A stretch of DNA of 64,000 nucleotides from Jonesia denitrificans DSM 20603 (GCF_000024065.1 NC_013174.1:1488001-1552000); one strand, 5' to 3'. Positions 44,661-54,787 are shown, numbered from the stretch's first letter. Notes: generated from the letters alone by a model not told the origin. Numbers and translations: made by a program.

Positions 44661-46789
44661 GCGTCAATTTGCGCTCGGTCGAGTTGGCTTGCTCCTTGAA
44701 TGATGAACTCTTTGCGTGGGGCGACATGCTGACCCATGAGCAGTTCAAAAGCTTCTTCAGCAGCGTGAGCGTGGTCAACGGTAACGCGTCTCAGTGTCCG
44801 GTGTGCAGGGTCCATGGTCGTTTCTGCGAGCTGATCCGCGTCCATCTCTCCTAATCCTTTGTACCGTTGGATGTCTTCTTTGAATGCACGCCCTTGCTTG
44901 CGCAATTTTGCCAGCGTTGCCGTCAACTCAGCTTCCGAGTAGGTGTAGATGTAGGAGTTCTTCCTGCGCCCTGAACCCACCACTTCGATCCGGTGCAAAG
45001 GTGGGACTGCGGCAAAGACACGCCCCTCAGCAATGAGGGGACGCATGTATCGGAAAAAGAGAGTGAGGAGCAGTGTGCGAATGTGTGCACCATCAACATC
45101 TGCGTCGGTCATCAAGATGACTTTTCCGTAGCGGGCTGCCTCAAGGTCAAAACTGCGACCAGAACCCGCACCGATCACTTGAATAATTGATGCGCATTCT
45201 GCGTTACGGAGCATGTCAGAAATCGAGGCTTTTTGAACGTTAAGGATCTTGCCACGGATGGGGAGCAGAGCTTGAAACTCTGATGAACGCGCAAGTTTCG
45301 CTGTTCCTAACGCGGAGTCCCCTTCCACAATAAACAATTCTGACCTTGTCACATCATGGGTGCGGCAGTCTGCCAGTTTTGCTGGCAGAGTGGAAGACTC
45401 CAAGGCGTTCTTTCGCCGTGAAATCTCCTTTTGTTTGCGCGCTGACACACGCGCACGCATCTCCGCAACGATCTTTTCCAGGAGCAGTGACGTGTGTGCT
45501 TTGTCATCCCGCTTCGTTGAGGTAAACAGCGCTTTCAAGTTGTCTTCAACAACCTTGGACACGATAGCTCTTACCGGCGCTGTCCCGAGAACCTCCTTGG
45601 TTTGTCCTTCAAACTGCGGCTCAGCTAGTCGCACAGTCAACACTGCAGTCAAGCCGGCAAGGATGTCCTCTTTATCGATGCGCTCTTGGTTGTCTTTGGT
45701 GCTGACTTTCAGTTTGCGCGCGTTGGTTTCCACCGCTTTACGCAAATACTTGACCAGGCCCTGCTCGAACCCCACAAGGTGGGTACCACCTTTGGGGGTC
45801 GCGATGATGTTGACAAAACTGCGAACGGTGGTGTCGTACCCGTTTCCCCACCGCAGTGCGATGTCCACGACACAGTCCCGTTCTACTTCTTGCGAAACGA
45901 GGTGTCCGTTGTTGTCAAGTACGGGAACGGTTTCTTTGAAGCTTCCTGTTCCTTGAAAACGCCAGGTTCCTGTTAACGGAACATCAGGGGCAAGGAACTC
46001 AACAAAGTCCACTGCGCCACCATCATGGACAAATGACTCTTCATAAGGACCGTGTTCCCCTGGAGTTCCCGGCACTGCACGCTCATCACGAATAGTGATG
46101 GTTAACCCCGGAACAAGGAAGGATGTTTGTCGAGCCCGTGCAACAAGTTCGTCGTAGTTGAACACGGCAGAGGTTGGGAAGATCTGTCGGTCAGCCCAGT
46201 AGCGAACCTTGGTTCCAGTAAGACCGCGCTTTGCTTTACGGGCCACACGGAGCTCTGACCTGTTCACAAACGCATCAAAGCGTGACTCCGGGGATGGGCG
46301 ATCCACGTCAGTATCATGAAAGATGCCTGGTTCTCCCCGTCGAAAAGTCATCACATGGACCTTCGATGCGCGAGTAACCTCCACATCGAGACGCGCAGAC
46401 AATGCGTTCACCACTGACGCACCCACCCCATGTAACCCACCGGAGGCTGTGTAGGATCCGCCACCAAATTTCCCGCCTGCATGGAGTTTGGTATACACCA
46501 CCTCGACTCCGCTCAGGCCCGTTTTGGGTTCAATATCGACCGGAATACCGCGACCGTTATCCTCCACTGTCACCGAGGTATCAGCGTGTAGTGTCACCGT
46601 AATGTCGGTGCAGTGGCCCCCCAGAGCTTCATCAACGGAGTTGTCAATGATCTCCCATAAACAGTGCATGATTCCGCGCGAGTCGGTAGAACCGATGTAC
46701 ATGCCGGGTCGTTTCCGAACCGCTTCGAGCCCTTCAAGGACTGAGAGGTGGCGTGCGGTGTAGTCAGACGTTGGGATTTGGGAACTCAC
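44657..46789 (-). CDS. parE: DNA topoisomerase IV/gyrase subunit B
   Basis: About 710 residues from a GTG at 46789 (reading (M)SSQIPTSDYTARHLSVLEGLE). It has the GHKL ATPase motifs IDNSVDEALGG, DNGRGIPV and GGLHGVGASVVNALS. The Toprim motifs are EGDSALGTAKLARSSEFQALLP and MTDADVDGAHIRTLLLTLFF. It supplies ATP-driven strand passage for the ParC-like subunit at 32-34.5 kb. As with parC, location near sigA rather than dnaN/recF points to topoisomerase IV. The ribosome site is weak and the exact start uncertain. Confidence 0.9.
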   Translation of the reverse strand: MSSQIPTSDYTARHLSVLEGLEAVRKRPGMYIGSTDSRGIMHCLWEIIDNSVDEALGGHCTDITVTLHADTSVTVEDNGRGIPVDIEPKTGLSGVEVVYTKLHAGGKFGGGSYTASGGLHGVGASVVNALSARLDVEVTRASKVHVMTFRRGEPGIFHDTDVDRPSPESRFDAFVNRSELRVARKAKRGLTGTKVRYWADRQIFPTSAVFNYDELVARARQTSFLVPGLTITIRDERAVPGTPGEHGPYEESFVHDGGAVDFVEFLAPDVPLTGTWRFQGTGSFKETVPVLDNNGHLVSQEVERDCVVDIALRWGNGYDTTVRSFVNIIATPKGGTHLVGFEQGLVKYLRKAVETNARKLKVSTKDNQERIDKEDILAGLTAVLTVRLAEPQFEGQTKEVLGTAPVRAIVSKVVEDNLKALFTSTKRDDKAHTSLLLEKIVAEMRARVSARKQKEISRRKNALESSTLPAKLADCRTHDVTRSELFIVEGDSALGTAKLARSSEFQALLPIRGKILNVQKASISDMLRNAECASIIQVIGAGSGRSFDLEAARYGKVILMTDADVDGAHIRTLLLTLFFRYMRPLIAEGRVFAAVPPLHRIEVVGSGRRKNSYIYTYSEAELTATLAKLRKQGRAFKEDIQRYKGLGEMDADQLAETTMDPAHRTLRRVTVDHAHAAEEAFELLMGQHVAPRKEFIIQGASQLDRAQIDA

Positions 46790-46999
46790 AAGTGGACATC
46801 TTAGCGGTGTTGACTGACAGGCCCACATTCACACTGGCGCGTTGTCCACCACCGCCCCTCGTGACCCGCATGGGCACAGCGATTGTTGCTCTCTGACACG
46901 AGCGCAATGAAAGGGAAATCACAGGGTGTCATGTACGCCGGTGGCGAACCTCAGGAGAAAGGGGAAGATAATCAGCGCCGTCAATGGTTGGATGATGAC

Positions 47000-47233
47000 A
47001 TGAGCGAAACAACAACGACCCCCCGCAAGGACACGCTAACTGCAGCCGACCGGTGCGACCGCTGCGGCGCACAAGCGTACGTGCGTGTCGTTCTCTCTGC
47101 TGGTGAGTTGCTTTTCTGCGCCCACCATGCACGCAACCACCTCCCCCAACTTGAAGATGTGGCCCGCGAAATCCACGACGAAACTGACAGGCTCTACGCC
47201 GAGCACGGCTCCGCGGCAACAGCGGCGGTGTAG
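47000..47233 (+). CDS. DUF7455 family small protein
   Basis: 77 residues starting MSETTTTPRKDTLTAADRCDRCGAQAYVRV. A CxxC pair followed by LLFCAHHARNHLPQL suggests a small zinc-binding fold. Such proteins (DUF7455) lie beside the principal sigma factor gene in many actinomycetes, convergent with it as here. Function is unknown. An upstream-extended frame to 46883 has no conserved sequence; the Met at 47000 is preferred. Confidence 0.8.
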   Translation: MSETTTTPRKDTLTAADRCDRCGAQAYVRVVLSAGELLFCAHHARNHLPQLEDVAREIHDETDRLYAEHGSAATAAV

Positions 47234-47291
47234 CCTGCCCCACTCGCGGTCTGCACGTCGTCGATGTGCATCATTTGAGTGAGTTCATACG

Positions 47292-47333
47292 CGTCGAAGG
47301 GCGTGACCTCCAGTGAGGTCACGCCCTTCGACG
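47292..47333. terminator. bidirectional terminator between DUF7455 gene and sigA
   Basis: A perfect 19-bp stem (47292-47310 with 47315-47333) closes a 4-base loop, followed on the plus strand by TGTTTTA. It lies midway between the convergent genes ending at 47233 and 47363. Confidence 0.9.
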
Positions 47334-47362
47334 TGTTTTAGGTCGGCTACTTGGGCAACTGC

Positions 47363-48931
47363 CTAGTCCAGGTAATCCCGCAGTACCTGAGAGCGACTTG
47401 GGTGACGGAGCTTGGACATTGTCTTTGACTCGATTTGCCGGATACGCTCGCGGGTCACGCCATAGACCTTGCCAATCTCGTCCAAGGTTTTGGGCTGACC
47501 ATCGGTGAGCCCAAAACGCATCGACACTACGCCAGCTTCGCGTTCCGACAATGTGTCCAATACCTGGTGAAGTTGCTCCTGCAACAGCGTGAATGACACC
47601 GCATCAGCAGGAACTACTGCTTCAGAGTCCTCAATGAGGTCACCGAACTCACTGTCACCGTCTTCACCCAACGGCGTGTGCAACGAAATAGGTTCACGCC
47701 CATACTTTTGCACTTCGACCACCTTTTCAGGGGTCATATCCAATTCTTTTGCTAGTTCCTCAGGTGTCGGTTCACGCCCGAGGTCCTGCAACATTTGACG
47801 TTGCACGCGCGCAAGCTTGTTGATGACTTCAACCATGTGCACGGGGATACGGATCGTGCGGGCCTGGTCAGCCATTGCTCGGGTAATTGCCTGCCTGATC
47901 CACCACGTCGCGTAGGTCGAGAACTTGTACCCCTTGGTGTAGTCGAACTTCTCGACTGCACGAATCAGACCGAGGTTTCCCTCTTGAATAAGGTCTAGGA
48001 AAAGCATTCCTCGCCCGGTGTACCGCTTCGCGAGAGAAACAACCAAACGGAGGTTCGCTTCAAGGAGGTGATTCTTCGCTCGCTTGCCATCCTGGATGAT
48101 CCACCGGTACTCGCGTTCGAGTTTACGGTCTCCCTCAGCAACACCTGCAGCAAGACGCTCTTCAGCGTAGAGCCCTGCCTCAATACGCTTAGCGAGCTCG
48201 ACTTCTTGCTCAGCATTCAGGAGCGCAACTTTACCGATTTGCTTGAGATAATCCTTGACGGGATCCGCAGTTGCACCAGCGGTGACAACCTGCTGCGCGG
48301 GAGCGTCATCGTCATCGGCGTCAGAGTAAATAAAGCCTGCGCCTTCTTCTTCCTCATCGCTCTTCGCGCCGCTCTTACGTGTGCCGTTCGCTCGGCCTGC
48401 TGCCGCCTCGTCGCTGCCCTCCGCTGCGTCGAGCTCTTCTGGTTCTGCCGCAGACGATGAGGATGACGCTGTTTCTTTGGTGGCAGCAGCAGATTTTTTG
48501 GTTCGCCGCTTCGCCGTTGTGGCCGGCTTTTTTCCACCGAGTTCACCCTGTGACTCGGCTTCTTCGGGGGTGGTCATCGTGGAAGACACGTCATCTCCAG
48601 ACGTTGGTTGTATCGTGCTAGTGCGTGATGACGACGCTGTTCGTGCAGTGTTGCTTTGCGGAGCCCGTGCCGTTGCGCTTGTAGCACGAGTACGAGCGGC
48701 TGCAGCGACCTTTGTCGGTTCAGCGGGCATTTCCACATCAACCCCAGCCATCACAAGTGCACGAAACACCGCCTTGAGGCGCTTTGGCTCACTAATGTCA
48801 GCCTGCTCACAAGCGTGACGAAACTCCTGAGCGCCAACACGGCCGTGAGCCGTTCCGGTCTCGAGGAGTTCTTTCATTGACGGGTGCTCGAACTCGCGCG
48901 GAAGCGCGTTATTCGTTGAGGTGGACGCCAC
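47363..48931 (-). CDS. sigA: principal RNA polymerase sigma factor (RpoD/HrdB type)
   Basis: About 522 residues from a GTG at 48931 with GAAAGG upstream. A long basic/acidic Ala-rich N-terminal region (to about residue 230) leads into region 1.2 ([17 protein letters not shown]), region 2 with the core-binding and -10 recognition helices ([20 protein letters not shown]), region 3, and region 4.2 ([20 protein letters not shown]). It ends RDYLD, as other actinobacterial primary sigmas do. It directs housekeeping transcription. Alternative starts exist (ATG at 48973, Met in SMKELLETG), since the N-terminus is poorly conserved. Confidence 0.94.
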   Translation of the reverse strand: MASTSTNNALPREFEHPSMKELLETGTAHGRVGAQEFRHACEQADISEPKRLKAVFRALVMAGVDVEMPAEPTKVAAAARTRATSATARAPQSNTARTASSSRTSTIQPTSGDDVSSTMTTPEEAESQGELGGKKPATTAKRRTKKSAAATKETASSSSSAAEPEELDAAEGSDEAAAGRANGTRKSGAKSDEEEEGAGFIYSDADDDDAPAQQVVTAGATADPVKDYLKQIGKVALLNAEQEVELAKRIEAGLYAEERLAAGVAEGDRKLEREYRWIIQDGKRAKNHLLEANLRLVVSLAKRYTGRGMLFLDLIQEGNLGLIRAVEKFDYTKGYKFSTYATWWIRQAITRAMADQARTIRIPVHMVEVINKLARVQRQMLQDLGREPTPEELAKELDMTPEKVVEVQKYGREPISLHTPLGEDGDSEFGDLIEDSEAVVPADAVSFTLLQEQLHQVLDTLSEREAGVVSMRFGLTDGQPKTLDEIGKVYGVTRERIRQIESKTMSKLRHPSRSQVLRDYLD

Positions 48932-49050
48932 GAACGACCTTTCGGCATTGAGGACAAGCGAGAAACGGCCCATGATGAACTTGGACCCGCAAACCTATAT
49001 TGTACTGCGATCGTCAAACGACAGCCCACAAGACGCGGACGTGTCGACAG

Positions 49051-49066
49051 GAACACCGAAGTGTTC
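49051..49066 (-). terminator. UUCG-loop hairpin downstream of the universal stress gene
   Basis: Read on the minus strand this is GAACAC-TTCG-GTGTTC, a perfect 6-bp stem with the very stable UUCG tetraloop, 52 bases beyond the universal stress protein stop and 120 bases before the sigA start. There is no U tract, so it could be a weak terminator, an RNA stability element or part of the sigA leader. Confidence 0.45.
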
Positions 49067-49118
49067 TTCACGTCAAGGGGAACGCTTCACGGTGCCAAAT
49101 GATTCCCAAACTCGCACA

Positions 49119-49520
49119 TTAGACAGGTCGAACTGGCTTGACAGCAAGTACTGGACACGGAGCATCGAGCAAAATTCGTTGCGCATTAGACCCAAGAATC
49201 AGTTTGCCCACCGGGGATCTGCGGCGTAACCCAATGACAATGACCTGAGCATTGCGCTGGTCAGCAACTGAGATCAGATCGTCGGCAACATCTTTTCGTT
49301 CACTCAAAACCTCGACGGATGCCTGCACACCGGCCTCAATGGCCTGCCCGACAAAACCTTCGATGTCGTGATCCCGTTGCTGGCGTTCCTGCTCGGTGGG
49401 AGCGCTTTTCTCCGACACAACAATGACAAGATCCGTGTGCCTACGTTGTGCTTCTTCCACAGCACTTGCCATTCCTTGCCGACCTTCACGTGTGGGCAGA
49501 TACCCAACAACGACTGTCAT
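49119..49520 (-). CDS. universal stress protein (UspA family)
   Basis: 133 residues, a single Usp domain. The ATP-binding signature is at the C-terminus: VIGLRRRSPVGKLILGSNAQRILLDAPCPVLAVKP (given here only as landmarks VIGLRRRS and LILGSNAQRIL). GGAGG precedes the ATG. ATP-binding Usp proteins accumulate under stress or growth arrest. It lies upstream of sigA on the same strand, separated by a 187-bp gap, so it is probably a separate transcript. Confidence 0.9.
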   Translation of the reverse strand: MTVVVGYLPTREGRQGMASAVEEAQRRHTDLVIVVSEKSAPTEQERQQRDHDIEGFVGQAIEAGVQASVEVLSERKDVADDLISVADQRNAQVIVIGLRRRSPVGKLILGSNAQRILLDAPCPVLAVKPVRPV

Positions 49521-49602
49521 TCTTCCTCCGAACTGTATGACCTTTCTTCACAGAGTAGTCGTTTTGCGCGATGGCGCATGAAGATTCGGTCCCAGTTCCG
49601 CA

Positions 49603-50871
49603 TCAATTCATTGCTTCGTGCTGAGGGTTTCGTGCCCACGCTGGAGCAAGACCAGATCGAAGCGCAGTGCGCACCAAATGCGCGAGGGTGTAACTGCCAT
49701 CAATTTCGGCAACTTTTTCAAGATATACCGTTGCTTGTGGGCCTCGTCCTTCCCACCACGCACACAGGGCCAACAAGCTCGCCAAAGCAGGCTGAGACCT
49801 CGCAGGGGCAGAAGCGTTCAGAGTTTCCATGACCACGCGCACTGTCCTGTAATGGCAACTGTGTGGGCGTGTGCCCTTGCGCGGATCGAGAAGAAAACCC
49901 AAGGCTTCTTGAGCCAACTCGTCACGAACCGGCCAGGCTGCACACATTGTCGAGCCCAGACAACCACCGTCGGCACACCCGTGATCCTCCAGGTAGGCAA
50001 TCATTGCGGCAGTTCCCAACGGCGTCAACGCAACCAACAGAGCATCACGCACACAGTGGTCCTGCAGTGCGCTCAGAACAACTGCGGCCTCAGCGGGAAA
50101 TTGCTGCCCCAAACGCGCAGGTGTCAGATGCGCCACACACGCACCAGACGGGATACACTCGCCGTGATCAAGTACTGTGTGGGTCTTAGCCACCAGCATG
50201 CGGGCAGTGCGCCCAGCACGCACCCGCAACGACGTGACCTCCCAACAAGAGCGAGCAGCTTCCCAGTGACGATCTTCGGCTTCCACACGTTGGTCAATGT
50301 CATGCAAGGACAACGGATCGACATTCTCACCTCCGCATAACTGAGACCGACTCGACACAAAGCTGTGCCCTGCCATCACCATCGATGCTGCCACCTGAGT
50401 CGACATCAGGTCCTCTGTGGTGATCACCGGTGTGGACCGACGACGGTTGCTGTCACAGGAGTCATGTCCCTGGGAAGCGAGCGCACACCACCGTGCCGCG
50501 CCATCCGGTGTCACCACCCACAGCGCGTGTTCATCCCACCACTGGCCTAATACCTGATGCGCTTGGTGAAGGAGACCGCTGATCACCTGCGCATCGTTGG
50601 CTGACAGGTCGAACAGTGTGCTCGTTGTGTCAGCACGCAGGTACACCACCGGGAAGATCGCTTGCGCACGATCCCGTCGGAGCGTGAATGCAATGTCGTC
50701 AAGCGCCCCCTCGGCGGCGCGATCAAGGTCGCAGCGAGCAGTGAAACCAACACGGTGCTGCGCTCCCGTCAACGCCACAACCACAAACGAATCGTCAGGT
50801 TGGAACCCAAGCTGATAGGGAATCAATGCCAGAATCTCAGCGGGAGATGATACTCGTAATATTGAAGTCAT
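49603..50871 (-). CDS. DUF4192 family protein
   Basis: 422 residues beginning MTSILRVSSPAEILALIPYQ with the family's LGFQPDDSFVVVALTG. Further conserved features are WWDEHALWVVTPDGAARW and ALLVALTPLGTAAM. The DUF4192 family is almost exclusively actinobacterial and is often found near sigA. There is no signal peptide and no known catalytic motif; the function is unknown. The ribosome site before the ATG is weak. Confidence 0.85.
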   Translation of the reverse strand: MTSILRVSSPAEILALIPYQLGFQPDDSFVVVALTGAQHRVGFTARCDLDRAAEGALDDIAFTLRRDRAQAIFPVVYLRADTTSTLFDLSANDAQVISGLLHQAHQVLGQWWDEHALWVVTPDGAARWCALASQGHDSCDSNRRRSTPVITTEDLMSTQVAASMVMAGHSFVSSRSQLCGGENVDPLSLHDIDQRVEAEDRHWEAARSCWEVTSLRVRAGRTARMLVAKTHTVLDHGECIPSGACVAHLTPARLGQQFPAEAAVVLSALQDHCVRDALLVALTPLGTAAMIAYLEDHGCADGGCLGSTMCAAWPVRDELAQEALGFLLDPRKGTRPHSCHYRTVRVVMETLNASAPARSQPALASLLALCAWWEGRGPQATVYLEKVAEIDGSYTLAHLVRTALRSGLAPAWARNPQHEAMN

Positions 50872-51037
50872 GGTGCCACACTGACACGCACCACAGCCAT
50901 TGTGGCCCGGTCTACAGAGACACCGTGAAGCTCTTGTGCATGAACCTGACTGGGCGCGCCGTGGACAAGCCAGGTGACACAGACGCTACGGTTAATCTGC
51001 ACGTAGACTGATGCCACACCTGCAATGAAGGACGGTT

Positions 51038-52144
51038 ATGCCCGCGTCACCACACGCTACCCCTGGACACGCCCCAGCTGCAGTTCTTGACGGTATTGCA
51101 GGTGCACTCACCCGAACATTAGACACCCACGAACTCACACTCACGCAACTGTCAGCGGACACCAGTGATCTGATGACCGCATGGCGTTCACTCACCTCGG
51201 GTGGTAAACGTGTTCGTGCGCTCTTGATGTACCACGTCTTTCGTGGGATTGAATCAGGAAGGTCAGGCCTCAGCGACGAGGACCTTTACGGCGTGGGTGC
51301 AGCCCTGGAACTCTTTCAAGCCGCCGCGCTCTTCCACGACGATGTGATGGACCGGTCCGACACCCGCCGTGGTGAACCCACCGTGCATCGAGTCTTTGCA
51401 CAACGTCATCGCACCTCACAATGGGTAGGCGACCCAGACCTCTACGGCCAAAGCGCAGCGATTCTTCTCGGAGATCTCTCCCTCGTGGCAAGCGAACAAC
51501 TGTTCCGGTCAGCAACAGCACCCGGACAGCACCGTAGCCGAGCACGGGACCACTTCGACGCCATGCGCATGATCGTCACTGTCGGTCAGTTCATGGACAC
51601 ACACGCCCAAGTGGTGCCTCTCAGCGACGATGACGACGCCATGCAACGCGCACTGGATGTCATTGCCACAAAAACCACACACTATTCCGTGGTGGCACCT
51701 CTCCTCATTGGGGCAGCTCTTGCGGGAGCTCCCACCAGGGTTGACGAACAACTCCGCGCATTTGGACAACCACTGGGTACCGCGTTCCAACTCATTGACG
51801 ATGACCTCGGTTTGTACGGTGACCCTGCACAAACCGGTAAACCTTCCGGAGACGACCTCCGGGAAGGCAAACGCACCGTCGTCCTTATTGAGGCACTCAG
51901 ACGCGCATCACACGCTGAACAACACACACTGGGCAGTGTCATTGTGGGTGATCACCATGACGAGGACACCATCGCCCAAGCGCTGGACATCATCGAATCA
52001 AGTGGAGCACGCCAAGCAACCCTCGACAGGGCGCGCGCCGCTCATGACAAGGCGCTACGCGCTCTCGATAAGGTCGAACTGAGCGCCGACAGCCGACAGC
52101 ACCTCCGCACAATGACCGACTTCATCCTGCAACGAGCCTACTGA
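51038..52144 (+). CDS. polyprenyl diphosphate synthase (geranylgeranyl-PP synthase type)
   Basis: 368 residues. The first aspartate-rich motif is in FHDDVMDRSDTRRGEPTVHR and the second in FQLIDDDLGLYGD; a lysine in the TSGGKRVRALL segment binds substrate. Isoprenyl diphosphate synthases condense IPP with allylic diphosphates for menaquinone, carotenoid or undecaprenyl precursors. The length agrees with IdsA-type enzymes, and its position before an Rv2175c-type gene matches idsA2 (Rv2173). GAAGGAC precedes the ATG. Product chain length is not determinable by eye. Confidence 0.9.
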   Translation: MPASPHATPGHAPAAVLDGIAGALTRTLDTHELTLTQLSADTSDLMTAWRSLTSGGKRVRALLMYHVFRGIESGRSGLSDEDLYGVGAALELFQAAALFHDDVMDRSDTRRGEPTVHRVFAQRHRTSQWVGDPDLYGQSAAILLGDLSLVASEQLFRSATAPGQHRSRARDHFDAMRMIVTVGQFMDTHAQVVPLSDDDDAMQRALDVIATKTTHYSVVAPLLIGAALAGAPTRVDEQLRAFGQPLGTAFQLIDDDLGLYGDPAQTGKPSGDDLREGKRTVVLIEALRRASHAEQHTLGSVIVGDHHDEDTIAQALDIIESSGARQATLDRARAAHDKALRALDKVELSADSRQHLRTMTDFILQRAY

Positions 52145-52168
52145 CGAGTTCGCTGCGTCGTTGCCACA

Positions 52169-52588
52169 TCACAACAGTGACTGTGCTGCTCGCCGGACAG
52201 CGCTACGGTTCCCACGACGCAACATTGCAACCGGTGTGTCACCCAACTCCTCGTGTTCAGTAAAGAGCCATATCACGATTTCGTGATCATTGAGCCCCAT
52301 GTCACGCAGCATGATGATTGTGCCCTGAATAGAGGGAAGGATCACGCGCTTACCCGCGTCAACTTCAGGCTTCACATCAGCCGGGTTTGCACGGTGCGCT
52401 TCAATGAGAAACGCCTCAGGAATGTGGAGTACCTTCGGGGTGCCCACTTTGACACCCACGATGCGCTGATCCGACAACGCAGAACGGACCCCTTTGACCG
52501 TGGTCCCCAAGGCAGCAGCGAACTCCTCCTGGTCAAGAATTGGGCCCGCCAACGTGGCATATGTCTGTTCATCAAGTTCGATTGTCAC
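52169..52588 (-). CDS. Rv2175c-like winged-helix DNA-binding protein
   Basis: 139 residues. An N-terminal helix-turn-helix (ILDQEEFAAALGTTVKGVRSAL) precedes the conserved Rv2175c C-terminal domain (LPSIQGTIIMLRDMGLNDHEIVIWLFTEHEELGDTPVAMLRRG). In M. tuberculosis Rv2175c binds DNA and is phosphorylated by PknL, encoded next to it; phosphorylation reduces DNA binding. The same pairing is present here, with the kinase gene divergent. A perfect 16-bp palindrome lies between the two starts and could be its operator. Confidence 0.9.
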   Translation of the reverse strand: MTIELDEQTYATLAGPILDQEEFAAALGTTVKGVRSALSDQRIVGVKVGTPKVLHIPEAFLIEAHRANPADVKPEVDAGKRVILPSIQGTIIMLRDMGLNDHEIVIWLFTEHEELGDTPVAMLRRGNRSAVRRAAQSLL

Positions 52589-52627
52589 TCCCCCACTCTA
52601 GCGGTTCACTCCAGCCAGTTGTGTGCA

Positions 52628-52643
52628 CCTGGTGTACACCAGG
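52628..52643. promoter_or_regulatory. perfect 16-bp palindrome between Rv2175c-like and PASTA kinase genes
   Basis: CCTGGTGTACACCAGG is fully symmetric, 40 bases from the Rv2175c-like start and 45 bases from the kinase start. Its central position in a 99-bp divergent intergenic region suggests an operator serving both genes, possibly autoregulated by the encoded DNA-binding protein. Confidence 0.65.
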
Positions 52644-52687
52644 CGTGGTGGGCACGCACTCAAACACAGTAAACGTAGAATAGCGAG

Positions 52688-54778
52688 GTGACTTCCCAAG
52701 GACTCGACCACATCGTCGGACAACTCATCGACAATCGTTACCGGGTCATCGCACGGATTGCCCGAGGTGGCATGGCCACCGTCTACCGCGCAACCGACAC
52801 GCGCCTAGGTCGTGACGTTGCGCTCAAGGTCATGCACCCCCACCTTGCTGAAGGCACCCAAGGTGCAGATTTCATCGCTCGTTTTGAGCGTGAAGCACAG
52901 GCAGCAGCACGCCTCGCCCACCCAGGTCTCGTCTCTGTTTACGACCAAGGGCATGACGGCCGCTACGCGTACCTCACCATGGAACTCGTTGACGGAGTCA
53001 CACTACGCTCACTACTCGATTCCGGGCAGGACATCGACGCTGCCACGGCACTGGGAATCACACAATCCATCATCGAAGCGCTCACCGTCGCACACAGCGT
53101 GGGAATGGTTCACCGTGACATCAAACCAGAAAACGTGTTGGTCTCCACGCAAGGGTCGGTCAAACTCACCGACTTTGGCCTCGCGCGCGCGGTGACGGAC
53201 ATCTCATCAACTGCCACAGGGACGTTCTTTGGGACCGTGGCCTACATTGGGCCTGAACTCGTCACTCATGGACACGCAGATTCGCGCACTGACTTGTATG
53301 CCGTAGGCATCATGACTTATGAGCTCCTCACTGGGCGCCAACCGTTCACCGCGCAAACCCCAGTGAACATCGCCTTCAAACACGTCAATGACCCCATGCC
53401 TGTCCTCGTGTCTGCCAAGGGCGAAGCGTTCCCGGCACAGATCAACAACTTCATCACATCGTTAACAGCCAAAGACCCAGATGAACGTCCCGCAGACGCC
53501 ACCGAGGCACTGACCCTACTCCGATCTACCCTGGCCAACCTCGCAGGTGAGGACCCGGCAACTTATCACCGCTCAGCACTCGAACAGCGCGATCATCTCG
53601 CTGCCCTGGTCACAGGGACCATGACCGCAGACACCTCATCAGATCTACACACCCCAGCCTCGCCCGCCGAAGCAAGCCACACCCACGTGCTCTCCCCCAC
53701 GGCGAGTTCACCCGCAACTCCCCCCTCACCAGCACTCTCACCGCCATCCGCGCCGACTCCTGAGGGGTCAACGCAACTCATCAGTATGGACGTCAACGCC
53801 ACTCGAGCCTTCTCCACCACACCCCCGCGCTCACAGGCACGTGCAACCTCGCCACGCTCTGAGAAGCGATCCCGACGCCGCTCCCCCCTGAAAACCTTCG
53901 TGATCGCCCTGATCGCTGTGGTTCTGCTCAGCGGTGGTGCTGTTGGAGGGACCTGGTGGTGGAACGACCATGGACCAGGCTCGTACACGAGCGTCCCACA
54001 AGTGGCGGGCATGCCAGAACAAGACCTTGACACGCTCTTTGACCAACACCCACTGACCTACACGGTCACTGAAGAACACTTTGATGACGTCCCCAAAGGT
54101 GACGTCGCATATTCAGAACCAGCAAGCGGCGAACGCGTCAAGAAAGACAGCGCAATCACCGTCTTCGTTTCCCTCGGTATCAAAGAAGTCACAGTGCCAG
54201 CCGACCTCACAGGTATCCCCGAGGCAGACTCCCAGGCGCTACTGACGAACGCAGGATTCACCAACCTCACAACAGAACGCACCTTTGACACACGCACAGA
54301 CAAGGGCACTGTCCTATCAGTGTCTGTTGAAGAGGGATCGACTCTGCCCCACAACGTGGCGATCACGCTCACCGTTTCCGACGGTCCGGAACCCATCACA
54401 ATCCCGGAAGTCACTGGTCAACCCCTCAAAGAGGCCAAAAAAACACTTAAAGACCTTGAACTAACACTCAAAGAGAACACGGCGCACTCGGACACCGTGG
54501 CCAAAGGAACAATCATTGACCAGAAACCAGCGAGTGGCGACTCGGGTTTCCGGGGAGATACCGTCACTGTCACCGTGTCCGCTGGACCAGAACTCATCAC
54601 TGTCCCCGACGTCACGGGCAAGAAACGTGACGAAGCCGAGCGCATCCTCACAGACGCTGGGTTCACCGTCGAGACCAAAGAATACCTCGATGGTTTCTTT
54701 GGTCTCGTGCGCTTCCAGGACGTCAATGCCGGAGAGCAGATCCCCAAAGGCTCAACAGTCACCATCACGATCTTTTAA
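52688..54778 (+). CDS. transmembrane Ser/Thr protein kinase with four PASTA domains (PknL/PknB-like)
   Basis: 696 residues from a GTG start. The Hanks-type kinase domain (about 15-280) has the glycine loop IARGGMATVY, ATP-binding Lys47, catalytic HRD at 142-144 (MVHRDIKPEN) and DFG at 162-164. A Pro/Ser/Thr-rich linker, one membrane helix (about 403-425, VIALIAVVLLSGGAVGGTWW) and four extracellular PASTA repeats follow; the last ends with the protein. PASTA domains bind muropeptides, so it senses cell-wall state. The P+1 region reads GTVAYIGPEL where APE is usual. Neighbours (Rv2175c-like substrate, aroG beyond the insertion) match PknL. Confidence 0.93.
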   Translation: MTSQGLDHIVGQLIDNRYRVIARIARGGMATVYRATDTRLGRDVALKVMHPHLAEGTQGADFIARFEREAQAAARLAHPGLVSVYDQGHDGRYAYLTMELVDGVTLRSLLDSGQDIDAATALGITQSIIEALTVAHSVGMVHRDIKPENVLVSTQGSVKLTDFGLARAVTDISSTATGTFFGTVAYIGPELVTHGHADSRTDLYAVGIMTYELLTGRQPFTAQTPVNIAFKHVNDPMPVLVSAKGEAFPAQINNFITSLTAKDPDERPADATEALTLLRSTLANLAGEDPATYHRSALEQRDHLAALVTGTMTADTSSDLHTPASPAEASHTHVLSPTASSPATPPSPALSPPSAPTPEGSTQLISMDVNATRAFSTTPPRSQARATSPRSEKRSRRRSPLKTFVIALIAVVLLSGGAVGGTWWWNDHGPGSYTSVPQVAGMPEQDLDTLFDQHPLTYTVTEEHFDDVPKGDVAYSEPASGERVKKDSAITVFVSLGIKEVTVPADLTGIPEADSQALLTNAGFTNLTTERTFDTRTDKGTVLSVSVEEGSTLPHNVAITLTVSDGPEPITIPEVTGQPLKEAKKTLKDLELTLKENTAHSDTVAKGTIIDQKPASGDSGFRGDTVTVTVSAGPELITVPDVTGKKRDEAERILTDAGFTVETKEYLDGFFGLVRFQDVNAGEQIPKGSTVTITIF

Positions 54779-54787
54779 AATGCAGAA

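Noticed and set aside
49051-49066. LexA-type SOS box upstream of sigA
   Set aside because: GAACAC-N4-GTGTTC lacks the flanking bases and central spacing of actinobacterial SOS boxes (TCGAAC-N4-GTTCGA type); a UUCG hairpin is the simpler reading.
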